From Candidatus Methanoperedentaceae archaeon (GTDB lineage: Archaea; Halobacteriota; Methanosarcinia; Methanosarcinales; Methanoperedenaceae), in NCBI GenBank assembly GCA_027371625.1, contig DAHXMQ010000020.1, forward strand, positions 1 through 5,775: a stretch of DNA of 5,775 nucleotides, in the 5' to 3' direction. Below the pieces are notes generated by a model. That model had not been told where the DNA came from. It saw only the letters and a list, made by a program, of their open reading frames with translations, and ran no database searches. This document shows positions 1 to 5,775 of this stretch, piece by piece. The position numbers and the translations under genes were made by a program. Within the stretch, counting starts at the first letter, position 1. Each line of letters opens with the position of its first letter.

Positions 1-313
1 ACTCTGAACATATTACATATTCCTTAACATAGGCATTGATGAGCTCAGTAATAACGTCAGTGGTGAATCTTTTCTGGAATATTGCCCTTACGCCGTCTAT
101 TTTGCCTGCCGTACCCAGTTCGCGAAGTAGGAATTTGAATATATGCTCGGGCTCGCGATTTAACCTGTCGGCAATGGCAGCAAAATTTTCAAGTACGGTT
201 GTCTTTCCCTCTGTAAGCAATTTTGGCTCAGGTACAACGAATCGCTCTCCAGAACCTTTGATCGCAGGAAGTTGTTTCAGTGCCCTGTCGAGGTTTGCGA
301 GATAATCGTTCAT
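1..313 (-). CDS. eif2b: Translation initiation factor aIF2 subunit beta (3' part cut off)
   Basis: The beta subunit of the archaeal initiation factor aIF2, which with alpha and gamma delivers Met-tRNAi to the small ribosomal subunit. I translated the minus strand from the ATG at 313-311; 104 residues are visible before the window ends. The family pattern is clear: an N-terminal helix (residues 3-15, DYLANLDRALKQL), then RFVVPEPK (24-31), the core segment VLENFAAIADRLNREPEHIF (40-59), and FLLRELGTAG (61-70). YVIC (99-102) marks the start of the C-terminal zinc ribbon, of which only the first Cys is inside the window. Full-length family members are roughly 135-210 residues. The start lies 2 nt after the L10e stop, so the gene is probably cotranscribed with L10e. 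There is no strong Shine-Dalgarno directly before this ATG, so translation may be coupled to L10e. Identification is from remembered family patterns and is firm. Confidence 0.93.
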   Translation of the reverse strand, partial: MNDYLANLDRALKQLPAIKGSGERFVVPEPKLLTEGKTTVLENFAAIADRLNREPEHIFKFLLRELGTAGKIDGVRAIFQKRFTTDVITELINAYVKEYVICSE

Positions 314-315
314 AA

Positions 316-837
316 CTAAGTCAGAATCAATTCCTGCCCCTTCTCCACTACCACGCTGATAGGAGTGGGGAGCTTGTGACCTGCAGATAAGAGGGATTTT
401 CTTGCCAGTTTGAAACTTGCAGGGTTGACATACACAGTCATTAATTTTTGACCTGCCCTCACCCGTGCTGCTGTTCCCACAGCCTTTCCGAACGCCTGGC
501 GCATTCCCTGTGAAACACGGTCTGCACCTGCCCCTGTTGCCTGTTTATTCTCCCTCAGCACTTCATGCGGGAAAACCCTTATTTTCAGATGGTAATTGGG
601 CTGCCCGAGTGATTCAAGCAGTATTCTGTTTGCAGAGACGCGGGCGGCTTCAAGGGCGCTGTGCCGTATCTGGCAGGCTTCTTTCGCTTTGATGGAAATG
701 CGCACTGGGAATTCGTCTTTTAAGTTTCCCATGTCGTAAGTTACGATCTTGCTTCCAGGGACACCGCCCATGTATTCTCTTCTTGTATAAGAGCGCTGGG
801 TGATATTCCTGTACATTCTTGCCGGTTTTCTTGCCAT
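316..837 (-). CDS. rpl10e: 50S ribosomal protein L10e (uL16)
   Basis: A large-subunit ribosomal protein, the archaeal/eukaryotic L10e counterpart of bacterial L16 (uL16), which sits near the tRNA-binding face of the 50S subunit. At 173 residues it has the normal family length. The N-terminus ([20 protein letters not shown]) is typical, with many basic residues. The segment at about residues 101-129 ([20 protein letters not shown] then ARVRAGQKL) carries the L10e hallmark ADRVxxGMRxxFGK. The ATG at 837-835 is preceded by GGAGG (minus strand of 846-850) at 8 nt spacing, which supports this start. It is the first gene after the divergent promoter region and is followed 2 nt later by aIF2-beta, forming a small translation operon. 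Nothing is truncated or unusual. Confidence 0.97.
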   Translation of the reverse strand: MARKPARMYRNITQRSYTRREYMGGVPGSKIVTYDMGNLKDEFPVRISIKAKEACQIRHSALEAARVSANRILLESLGQPNYHLKIRVFPHEVLRENKQATGAGADRVSQGMRQAFGKAVGTAARVRAGQKLMTVYVNPASFKLARKSLLSAGHKLPTPISVVVEKGQELILT

Positions 838-845
838 TGAGTAAT

Positions 846-850
846 CCTCC
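846..850 (-). promoter_or_regulatory. Shine-Dalgarno of rpl10e
   Basis: GGAGG on the minus strand, 8 nt upstream of the L10e ATG. It fixes that start and is among the strongest ribosome-binding sites in the window. It contrasts with the MarC gene on the other side of the intergenic region, which has none. Confidence 0.8.
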
Positions 851-887
851 GATAACTGGAATTGTGCTTCTGCCAGATGACTTTTGG

Positions 888-897
888 GCTTATAAGC
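888..897. promoter_or_regulatory. Palindromic TATA-like box between rpl10e and the MarC gene
   Basis: The 10-bp perfect palindrome GCTTATAAGC lies in the 108-bp divergent intergenic region (838-945). CTTATAAG resembles an archaeal TATA box (consensus near YTTATATA) and reads the same on both strands. In the minus direction the upstream bases are AATAAA, a plausible BRE, so transcription would begin about 25 nt further on, near 865, giving a short L10e leader with its Shine-Dalgarno. In the plus direction a start near 918-922 would give a leader of about 25 nt for the MarC gene. The minus-strand use is the better supported. Promoter function is inferred from position and composition only. Confidence 0.45.
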
Positions 898-915
898 TTT
901 ATTGAAAACAAAACA

Positions 916-930
916 TTCAATAGCATTGAA
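916..930. repeat. Small inverted repeat in the divergent promoter region
   Basis: TTCAAT (916-921) and ATTGAA (925-930) are perfect inverted copies separated by AGC. A third copy of ATTGAA lies at 901-906, beside the TATA-like palindrome. Sites of this shape can bind dimeric regulators, and this one would sit near the expected plus-strand transcription start. In an AT-rich spacer, six-base arms can also arise by chance, so an operator role is only a possibility. Confidence 0.3.
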
Positions 931-945
931 ACAGTATAATCCCTA

Positions 946-1569
946 ATGACCCAGCAGCTTACCTTCATAATTTATGCATTCATATCCATCTTCGCCATCG
1001 TCAATCCCATAAGCGGGGTGATGGCTTTTATTTCCATGACAGCCAACATGAGCAAGGTGGACAAGCTCTATGTAGCAAGGCGCTCGGTGGTGATAGCAAC
1101 AATTATCGCAATTATCTTTTCTATAACAGGAGATCTCATACTAAGCCTTTTCAACATAAAAGTCGATCACCTGAGGGTGGCAGGAGGCATTCTACTTTTC
1201 CTCGTGGCACTCGACATGTTGTTTGCAAGAACCACGCGTGAGAGCATCACAACCGAGGAATTAAAATATGCATCACAGAGGGAAAACATCTCGGTATTCC
1301 CGATAGCAATGCCCCTCCTAACAGGTCCTGGTGCGATTACCACAATCATAGTATTATCTGGGACTCTTGACCAAAAACTGATAGTTATAGGGGTAATCCT
1401 GCTTACCTTCCTTATCACTTTTTTAATTTTCAGGTTTTCTGATTACTTTAATAAAGTAGTGGGAATGAGCGGGATGCTTGTTATGACACGACTGATGGGT
1501 CTTTTCCTCGGAGCGATAGCGGTTAATTTTATTTTTATAGGCATAAAGAATATATTTAATCTGGCTTGA
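946..1569 (+). CDS. MarC-family integral membrane protein
   Basis: A polytopic membrane protein of the MarC/UPF0056 family. The name comes from the E. coli multiple-antibiotic-resistance locus, but no transport substrate is firmly established. At 207 residues it has the usual length. About six hydrophobic segments can be seen: residues 5-30, 46-69, 76-93, 117-138, 144-163 and 178-203. Family signatures are FAIVNPISGVMAFISMT near the N-terminus (16-32) and PIAMPLLTGPGAITTIIVLSG (119-139), the latter with the conserved PLLxGPGAI motif. The ATG at 946 is the earliest possible start, since an in-frame TAA lies at 937-939. No Shine-Dalgarno precedes it, so initiation may rely on a short leader. 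It heads a plus-strand run with the DHPS-like gene 2 nt downstream. Physiological role and any link to its neighbours are unknown. Confidence 0.92.
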   Translation: MTQQLTFIIYAFISIFAIVNPISGVMAFISMTANMSKVDKLYVARRSVVIATIIAIIFSITGDLILSLFNIKVDHLRVAGGILLFLVALDMLFARTTRESITTEELKYASQRENISVFPIAMPLLTGPGAITTIIVLSGTLDQKLIVIGVILLTFLITFLIFRFSDYFNKVVGMSGMLVMTRLMGLFLGAIAVNFIFIGIKNIFNLA

Positions 1570-1571
1570 AT

Positions 1572-3050
1572 ATGAATATCCTCGTTGCAACTGGAAGACT
1601 TGCAGAGAACGCCGTAAAAAAGGCTGTAGGGCATGAAGCAGATGTTCTTGTGCTGGGTATAGATATTGCGGCTTTTGTTACGCCAGCGCTGCTCCTCTCG
1701 TCCTTGCCGGAAAAAAAATACGATTTAATACTTGTTTCAGGTCTTGCAGCAGGTGATTTTTCACGGATTGAAAAAGAAATAGACACGCCTGTGAGACTTG
1801 GGCCGAAGCATGCAGCCGACCTTGATTTTGTTCTTTCCTATGCTGAAAATACGAATTTCTCCAAAAAAGTACCTGCATGCGAACTCTTAATTGAAAAAAG
1901 GCGTTCTGGCGCTCTTGAAAAAATAGAGGAACTTGAAAACAGGGCGGTTTCACCCTTGACGTTGAAAGGTGTAAAACTCGGTGGGAATTCGAGAATGAAA
2001 GTGATGGCAGAGATAGTGGATGCAGGTCATCTGAGCAACGATGAATTGATTAATAAAACATTATACTTTAAAGAAAAGGGCGCGGATATCATTGATCTTG
2101 GGATTTCACTTGATACCACAGCTCAGGAAGTAAGGACTGCCGTGGAAACCGCATGCAAAGCCACGCAGCTTCCCCTCAGTATAGATACGCTTGACCCTGA
2201 GTTAATAAACACTGCACTTGATTCTGGAATAGATATTGTACTCAGCCTGAACTCGGAAAACATCCCTGAGGTGTCGGAGAATATCATAAGACGCAACGCA
2301 GCGGCTGTCATAATACCCGACTGCGCCGAGGAGCTTGAAAGCCTGTTCAGCAATATCGAATATGCCAGAAACCTTGGTATAACAAATATTATTGCAGACC
2401 CTGTGCTTCCGCCCCTCGGAAGCGGGCTTGTGGAATCGCTCGCAAGGTATTACGAATTCAGGAAACGTGATACCACGACTCCTTTATTCTTTGGCGCAGG
2501 TAACGTGACAGAACTCATGGATGCGGATTCCATCGGGATAAATGCCATGCTCTCAGGGATTGCGATGGAGCTTGAAGCAGGTATCCTGTTCACGCCTGAG
2601 TTCAGCCATAAAGCCCATAACAGCGTTTCCGAGCTGAAAATAGCTTCCAGGATGATGATGCTTGCTAAGGAGAGGGGTTCTGCCCCGAAAGACCTTGGAA
2701 TCGATTTACTTTCGATAAAGGAAAAAAGGCGGCGCGAGTTCGCTGTTCTTCCTGAAGATTTTATCGAGGCTAAGCAAAGGGAAAAATGGCATCTTGACCC
2801 GGCAGGATGTTTTAAGATTGCCATAACGAACGATGAAATCCGCGATGGAAAGCTCTATAGTGGAAAAATTGTGGCAACAAACAACGGCAATTCAATTGCT
2901 GGTGAGACAGCGAAGGAAATACTTGATACTATCATAGAGAAAGGCATTGTCTCGAGGCTTGACCACGCAGCTTATCTTGGCAGGGAACTCATGAAAGCCG
3001 AACTTGCCCTTAAATTCAGGAGGAGCTATTCGCAGGATGATAAATTTTGA
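1572..3050 (+). CDS. Archaeal dihydropteroate synthase-related protein (DUF6513 / pterin-binding barrel / DUF4346)
   Basis: A 492-residue member of the archaeal DHPS-related family (MJ0107-like, TIGR00284 type), found mainly in archaea that use tetrahydromethanopterin. Its reaction is not established. Three parts are visible. Residues 1-135 form the N-terminal domain (ILVATGRLAE, DIAAFVTP at 31-38, GPKHAADL at 77-84). Residues 140-380 form a DHPS-like TIM barrel: VMAEIVDA 144-151, GADIIDLG 170-177, PLSIDT 201-206, IADPVLPP 274-281, GNVTELMDADSIGINA 310-325, then APKDLGIDLL 371-380. Residues 400-492 match the DUF4346 tail (WHLDPAGCFKI, SRLDHAAYLGRELMKAE). The SIDT and DIIDLG motifs are those contacting the pterin in true DHPS. 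I chose ATG 1572; an in-frame TTG at 1566 would overlap the MarC stop as TTGA and add two residues. Neither has a good Shine-Dalgarno, so translation is probably coupled to MarC. The gene overlaps mqnC by 14 nt. Confidence 0.88.
   Translation: MNILVATGRLAENAVKKAVGHEADVLVLGIDIAAFVTPALLLSSLPEKKYDLILVSGLAAGDFSRIEKEIDTPVRLGPKHAADLDFVLSYAENTNFSKKVPACELLIEKRRSGALEKIEELENRAVSPLTLKGVKLGGNSRMKVMAEIVDAGHLSNDELINKTLYFKEKGADIIDLGISLDTTAQEVRTAVETACKATQLPLSIDTLDPELINTALDSGIDIVLSLNSENIPEVSENIIRRNAAAVIIPDCAEELESLFSNIEYARNLGITNIIADPVLPPLGSGLVESLARYYEFRKRDTTTPLFFGAGNVTELMDADSIGINAMLSGIAMELEAGILFTPEFSHKAHNSVSELKIASRMMMLAKERGSAPKDLGIDLLSIKEKRRREFAVLPEDFIEAKQREKWHLDPAGCFKIAITNDEIRDGKLYSGKIVATNNGNSIAGETAKEILDTIIEKGIVSRLDHAAYLGRELMKAELALKFRRSYSQDDKF
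3019..3023 (+). promoter_or_regulatory. Shine-Dalgarno of mqnC inside the upstream gene
   Basis: GGAGG, within AGGAGGAG at 3018-3025, lies 13 nt before the ATG at 3037 and inside the last codons of the DHPS-like gene. It favours ATG 3037 over the upstream in-frame TTG at 3004, which lies before the Shine-Dalgarno. The spacing is somewhat long. The placement implies translational coupling of the two genes. Confidence 0.65.
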
Positions 3051-4161
3051 CATTATAAAAAAATTCACAGGTGACGGTGCAGTTTCTGAGATTCTCACCC
3101 GTGCTCTCAAGACCCCGTATTTAAATACGGGGATTGATGAAATTGGCATAAGAGATGGCGTTGAGTTGCTCGAAAGCAATAACCTTAACCTTCTCGGGGC
3201 AGCAGCGGATGAGCTTCGAAAACACAATGTAGGCGACCTTGTAACCTTTGTTGTGGACAGGAATATAAACTACACCAATGTGTGCTCTTCAAAATGCAAA
3301 TTCTGCGCATTCTACAGGGAAGCAGGTGATAGTGATGCATACGTTCTTTCTATAGGAGAAATCCTTACAAAAGTGGATGAGGCGGTTCGGCTCGGTGCAA
3401 CCCAGATTCTCCTTCAGGGAGGACTGAACCCATCCTTAACCATTGATTATTATGAAGAGATGCTGAGGCAGGTTAAAAAAAATTTCAACGTGCAGATGCA
3501 TGCATTCTCTCCTCCCGAGATTGTGCATATCTCAAAATTATACGGGGCAGGCATCGAAGAAACTATTTTGCGCCTCCGTGAGGCTGGGCTTGATTCCATA
3601 CCCGGTGGAGGGGCTGAAATCCTCGACGACAGGGTGCGAAGCAGCATCTCTCCCAACAAGATAGGATGGGAGAAATGGAAGGAGGTGATGCTGGCTGCGC
3701 ATTCGATGGGGATTCCAACCACAGCCACTATGGTCTTCGGGCATGCCGAAACCCTAAAAGAGAGGATAAAACATATCATAAGAATTCGCGATATGCAGAA
3801 AAAATATAACGGCTTCACGGCGTTCATTCCGTCGAGTTTCCAGTCGGAAAATACAAAGTTAAAGGGGGATTCGACAGGAATAGATTATCTAAAGATGGTA
3901 GCCGTATCCCGCATTCTCCTGAACGGTTATATAAAGAATATCCAGGCTTCATGGGTTACACAGGGTATCAAGGTTGCACAGGTGGCATTGAACACCGGCG
4001 CAAACGACCTCGGTGGGACGATGATAGAGGAGAATGTCGTGAGAGCGGCAGGCGTGCCTTTTCACAGCAAAGGCATAGATGAGTTCGTGCACATCGCTAA
4101 AAAACTTGGGCGGCAGGTTGCGAAGCGGGATACGCTGTACAATATAATAGAGCGATATTAA
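3037..4161 (+). CDS. mqnC: Radical-SAM cyclic dehypoxanthinyl futalosine synthase (MqnC-like)
   Basis: MqnC cyclises dehypoxanthine futalosine in the futalosine route to menaquinone and is a close relative of the F420 enzyme CofH. The protein has 374 residues, the normal length. The radical-SAM cluster motif CX3CX2C is at Cys83, Cys87 and Cys90 ([17 protein letters not shown]). Features favouring MqnC over CofH are [22 protein letters not shown] (CofH typically has PGTAAEIL), [41 protein letters not shown] and the C-terminal [14 protein letters not shown] 3037 is chosen because of GGAGG at 3019-3023. The gene overlaps the DHPS-like gene by 14 nt, suggesting an operon, and shares its last 4 bases with convergent dph2. 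Residues 26-32 (TPYLNTG) look like an insertion relative to the family and are encoded by a perfect palindrome. The family is certain. The substrate is less so, because no other menaquinone gene lies in the window. Confidence 0.82.
   Translation: MINFDIIKKFTGDGAVSEILTRALKTPYLNTGIDEIGIRDGVELLESNNLNLLGAAADELRKHNVGDLVTFVVDRNINYTNVCSSKCKFCAFYREAGDSDAYVLSIGEILTKVDEAVRLGATQILLQGGLNPSLTIDYYEEMLRQVKKNFNVQMHAFSPPEIVHISKLYGAGIEETILRLREAGLDSIPGGGAEILDDRVRSSISPNKIGWEKWKEVMLAAHSMGIPTTATMVFGHAETLKERIKHIIRIRDMQKKYNGFTAFIPSSFQSENTKLKGDSTGIDYLKMVAVSRILLNGYIKNIQASWVTQGIKVAQVALNTGANDLGGTMIEENVVRAAGVPFHSKGIDEFVHIAKKLGRQVAKRDTLYNIIERY
3113..3132. repeat. Perfect 20-bp palindrome inside mqnC
   Basis: CCCCGTATTT is followed directly by its reverse complement AAATACGGGG. 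Outside it, TCAA (3107-3110) and TTGA (3134-3137) are also complementary, across a 2-by-1 mismatch, so a single strand could form a 14-pair imperfect stem. The palindrome plus one base (3112-3132) is exactly seven codons, residues 26-32 of the MqnC-like protein. The hairpin with TCAAG on its left and TTGATGA on its right resembles, from memory, subterminal hairpins of IS200/IS605-type elements. No transposase or TnpB gene is present nearby. The palindrome is seen directly; its origin is inference. Confidence 0.85.
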
Positions 4162-5129
4162 GCTTGCAGTATCTCATCCATTTCAAACGCTTCCCATTTT
4201 CTCTCACCCAGCACAATCTCAAACTCCTTCGGTGTTAATACGGGCACATGGAATCTTTCGGCATCATCGATTGTTATTCTTGGGCATGCCGTGTTCACAC
4301 AGGCATCAACCCTGAATGCCAGCAGTTGCTCAGGCGTTACAATATCCATCATGATAATAAAAGCCTCTCGTTTTTGTTTTTTGGCGCTCTCCACAAGCAT
4401 CTCCGCAAGCTTTATCCTGTTCTGCCCGCTCTTTGTGGAAACGATGATGCCGAAGACCTTTGCCGACATCGAAGAAGCGATATACCCGTTCCTTTTTCGC
4501 AGGAAACGCCCAGGGGAAACCTCGCCAGCCTGGTTCAGATACGGGTCTGCCGCAATCACCCTTTTCCCTGTGGCAATCGCAACGCCGAGCGGGTGGAAAA
4601 AGCCGCTGCCGATGTAAAGAAACTCCATGCAATCAACCCTCGTTGCCGTGAAATTGCAACCCAAGACCTGACCGGGATAGCGTAACCTCTTATCTCCTTT
4701 TCCAATAATTGCCTCCTTTCCATTTTCCTTCAGGAATTTTTGAATTTCCTCTAATTTATGGATATGCTGGACTGTGGTTACAATGCCAATCCTGCTGGTT
4801 TTCAAAAGAGGAAGCGCGGCTTTAACCGCAGGTATGACATCCACACTTGAGCGCGCCTCGATAAAAACCACATTCTCGTATCCGCCCATAGCAGCATGCC
4901 CGAAATGGAAGAGCATATCAACCCTGCCTGCAAGAATGGTATCGACATCGCAGGCTCCAAAGCAAGGATTGCCTGAAATAATTACCCGTGCACCTGTTTT
5001 TCCTTCAATTTCCCTCACGATATCAATTGCATGCCTTTTCAGCCCTTCTGGAAACTGAAGCCCGACTTTTTCGCAGTTCTTATCCTTTATAATTTTAAAT
5101 ACACGTTCAAGATCAAAATCAAATTCCAT
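4158..5129 (-). CDS. dph2: 2-(3-amino-3-carboxypropyl)histidine synthase Dph2 (diphthamide biosynthesis)
   Basis: Dph2 performs the first step of diphthamide formation on archaeal elongation factor 2. It uses a [4Fe-4S] cluster that cleaves SAM non-canonically to transfer a 3-amino-3-carboxypropyl group to a histidine of EF2. The protein has 323 residues, typical for the archaeal homodimeric enzyme. The three cluster cysteines are recognisable: Cys60 in [10 protein letters not shown], Cys158 in [12 protein letters not shown] and Cys282 in [12 protein letters not shown]. Other family segments are [13 protein letters not shown] (22-34), HFGHAAMGG (75-83) and [14 protein letters not shown] (178-191). 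The ATG directly abuts the TAG of the upstream methyltransferase gene. GGAAG (minus strand of 5136-5140) lies 6 nt upstream of it, so the two are likely cotranscribed and coupled. The stop overlaps the mqnC stop tail to tail. All key residues are present. Confidence 0.95.
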   Translation of the reverse strand: MEFDFDLERVFKIIKDKNCEKVGLQFPEGLKRHAIDIVREIEGKTGARVIISGNPCFGACDVDTILAGRVDMLFHFGHAAMGGYENVVFIEARSSVDVIPAVKAALPLLKTSRIGIVTTVQHIHKLEEIQKFLKENGKEAIIGKGDKRLRYPGQVLGCNFTATRVDCMEFLYIGSGFFHPLGVAIATGKRVIAADPYLNQAGEVSPGRFLRKRNGYIASSMSAKVFGIIVSTKSGQNRIKLAEMLVESAKKQKREAFIIMMDIVTPEQLLAFRVDACVNTACPRITIDDAERFHVPVLTPKEFEIVLGERKWEAFEMDEILQA

Positions 5130-5775
5130 CTATAACTTCCTTGCTATTATGTACGCTTCTTTTTTTTCTGATTCCAGAACATGGGTAATCTCAAGTCCCA
5201 AGGAGGACAGCTTGCTCAGAACTGTGTCTCTATCCTGTTCTTTTGGTAATTTCAGCACTTGCAGCAATATGCCGTTCCTTTTCAGTGCAGTGAGCGCATT
5301 CTCAAGGGCTTTTATGGAGGATAAAGGGCTTGCCGTTATATCCAGAAGCAGAACATCGAATCTTCCGCTTTCAAAAGGCATGGTAAAAACATCCCCGAAT
5401 TCCACTGTTATATTGGGATGTTCTTGTGCAAGCCTTCTAAGTTGTGAGCGAAACTCACGGCTGAACTCAATGCCGTGAACATGGGATGCAACCTCGGATG
5501 CAAAGAGAAGAAAACCTCCGACACTTGAACCTATGTCCAATACAACATCACCCTTCTTGATAATATTCGTTTTCTCCTGTATCTCTTTAAGTTTGAAATA
5601 GCCTGCGGGTTTATCGAGGTCTTCAGTTATTTCAATCCTATCAGAATATGCAACATCATACGATGGTTTGGTTATTATTTTACCATTGACTCTTACATGT
5701 CCTTCGATAATTGCCCGATTAGCGCGCCCCCGAGAGCCGAGATTGCCTACTTCGACAAGATAAGAGTCAAGTCTC
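5130..5775 (-). CDS. S4-domain FtsJ/TlyA-like SAM-dependent RNA methyltransferase (5' end cut off)
   Basis: A probable RNA 2'-O-methyltransferase with an N-terminal S4 RNA-binding domain. The visible frame encodes 214 residues and begins RLDSYLVEVGNLGSRGRANR, the usual second residue onward of TlyA-type S4 proteins. The final G at 5775 could be the last base of an ATG, so probably only the start codon is missing. Numbering M as 1, the S4 domain spans about 2-50 (GHVRVNGKIITKPSYDV at 26-42) and the Rossmann methyltransferase about 58-215. The SAM motif is VVLDIGSSVGGF (78-89). The FtsJ/RrmJ catalytic tetrad K-D-K-E appears present as Lys62 (YFKLKEIQ), Asp146 (LLLDITAS), Lys176 (QVLKLP) and Glu207 (KKEAYIIARK). 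It precedes dph2 with no intervening base. TlyA enzymes modify rRNA; the RNA target here is unknown. Confidence 0.87.
   Translation of the reverse strand, partial: RLDSYLVEVGNLGSRGRANRAIIEGHVRVNGKIITKPSYDVAYSDRIEITEDLDKPAGYFKLKEIQEKTNIIKKGDVVLDIGSSVGGFLLFASEVASHVHGIEFSREFRSQLRRLAQEHPNITVEFGDVFTMPFESGRFDVLLLDITASPLSSIKALENALTALKRNGILLQVLKLPKEQDRDTVLSKLSSLGLEITHVLESEKKEAYIIARKL

Noticed and set aside
36..305. Plus-strand open frame of 89 codons
   Set aside because: It is antisense to aIF2-beta, whose minus-strand translation is a clear family match; the plus-strand product resembles nothing known to me.
741..968. Minus-strand open frame of 75 codons running from the MarC start through the intergenic region into rpl10e
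   Set aside because: It lies out of frame over the first codons of L10e and crosses the divergent promoter region. It is a chance frame, with no ribosome-binding site or family resemblance.
3004..3036. Extended mqnC start at TTG 3004
   Set aside because: The 11 extra residues precede and span the Shine-Dalgarno at 3019-3023, which points to ATG 3037, and they do not look like an MqnC N-terminus.
3450..3827. Minus-strand open frame of 125 codons inside mqnC
   Set aside because: It is antisense to the conserved radical-SAM barrel. Its many Ser/Ile/Cys residues are what the complement of such coding sequence gives.
4248..4685. Plus-strand open frame of 145 codons inside dph2
   Set aside because: It is fully antisense to a Dph2 gene with all three cluster cysteines and has no recognisable domain.
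5160..5167. Run of eight T on the plus strand as a terminator
   Set aside because: It lies inside the methyltransferase gene, where it encodes the Lys-Lys of the SEKKE segment on the minus strand, and no plus-strand gene ends nearby.
1..5775. CRISPR array, defence island, integrase or complete insertion sequence
   Set aside because: Reading both strands shows no spaced direct repeats, transposase, recombinase or nuclease. Apart from the mqnC palindrome the region is ordinary, tightly packed housekeeping sequence.

Overview
The window looks like chromosomal core sequence from a euryarchaeon. Three of its genes are archaeal (or archaeal/eukaryotic) translation proteins: aIF2-beta, ribosomal protein L10e/uL16 and Dph2. 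A fourth belongs to an archaea-restricted dihydropteroate-synthase-like family known from methanogens and relatives. The fifth gene, a radical-SAM enzyme, reads as MqnC (futalosine menaquinone pathway) more than as the F420 enzyme CofH. That would fit a quinone-using lineage such as Archaeoglobales or a Methanoperedens-like member of Methanosarcinales. The assignment is inference; no rRNA gene or other marker settles it.

Layout. Positions 1-837 on the minus strand hold a translation pair: L10e (316-837), followed 2 nt later by aIF2-beta (1-313, cut by the window edge). Positions 838-945 are a short divergent intergenic region with a palindromic TATA-like box and a small inverted repeat. Positions 946-4161 on the plus strand form a compact three-gene run: a MarC-family membrane protein, the DHPS-like protein, then the MqnC-like enzyme. 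MarC and DHPS-like are 2 nt apart, and DHPS-like overlaps mqnC by 14 nt. Positions 4158-5775 on the minus strand hold an S4-FtsJ/TlyA-like RNA methyltransferase (cut at the right edge, probably lacking only its start codon) followed with no gap by dph2. The convergent mqnC and dph2 genes share their last 4 bases.

The minus-strand genes all concern the translation machinery: ribosome structure, initiation, probable RNA 2'-O-methylation and diphthamide on EF2. The plus-strand run joins a membrane protein of unknown role, a pterin-type TIM-barrel protein of unknown reaction and a cofactor-forming radical-SAM enzyme. The tight spacing suggests cotranscription, but no shared pathway can be shown from sequence alone.

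I see no CRISPR array, complete mobile element, tRNA or rRNA, and no defence system. The most unusual structure is a perfect 20-bp palindrome inside the 5' part of mqnC. It coincides with what appears to be a 7-residue in-frame insertion, and it resembles the hairpins at IS200/IS605-type ends.
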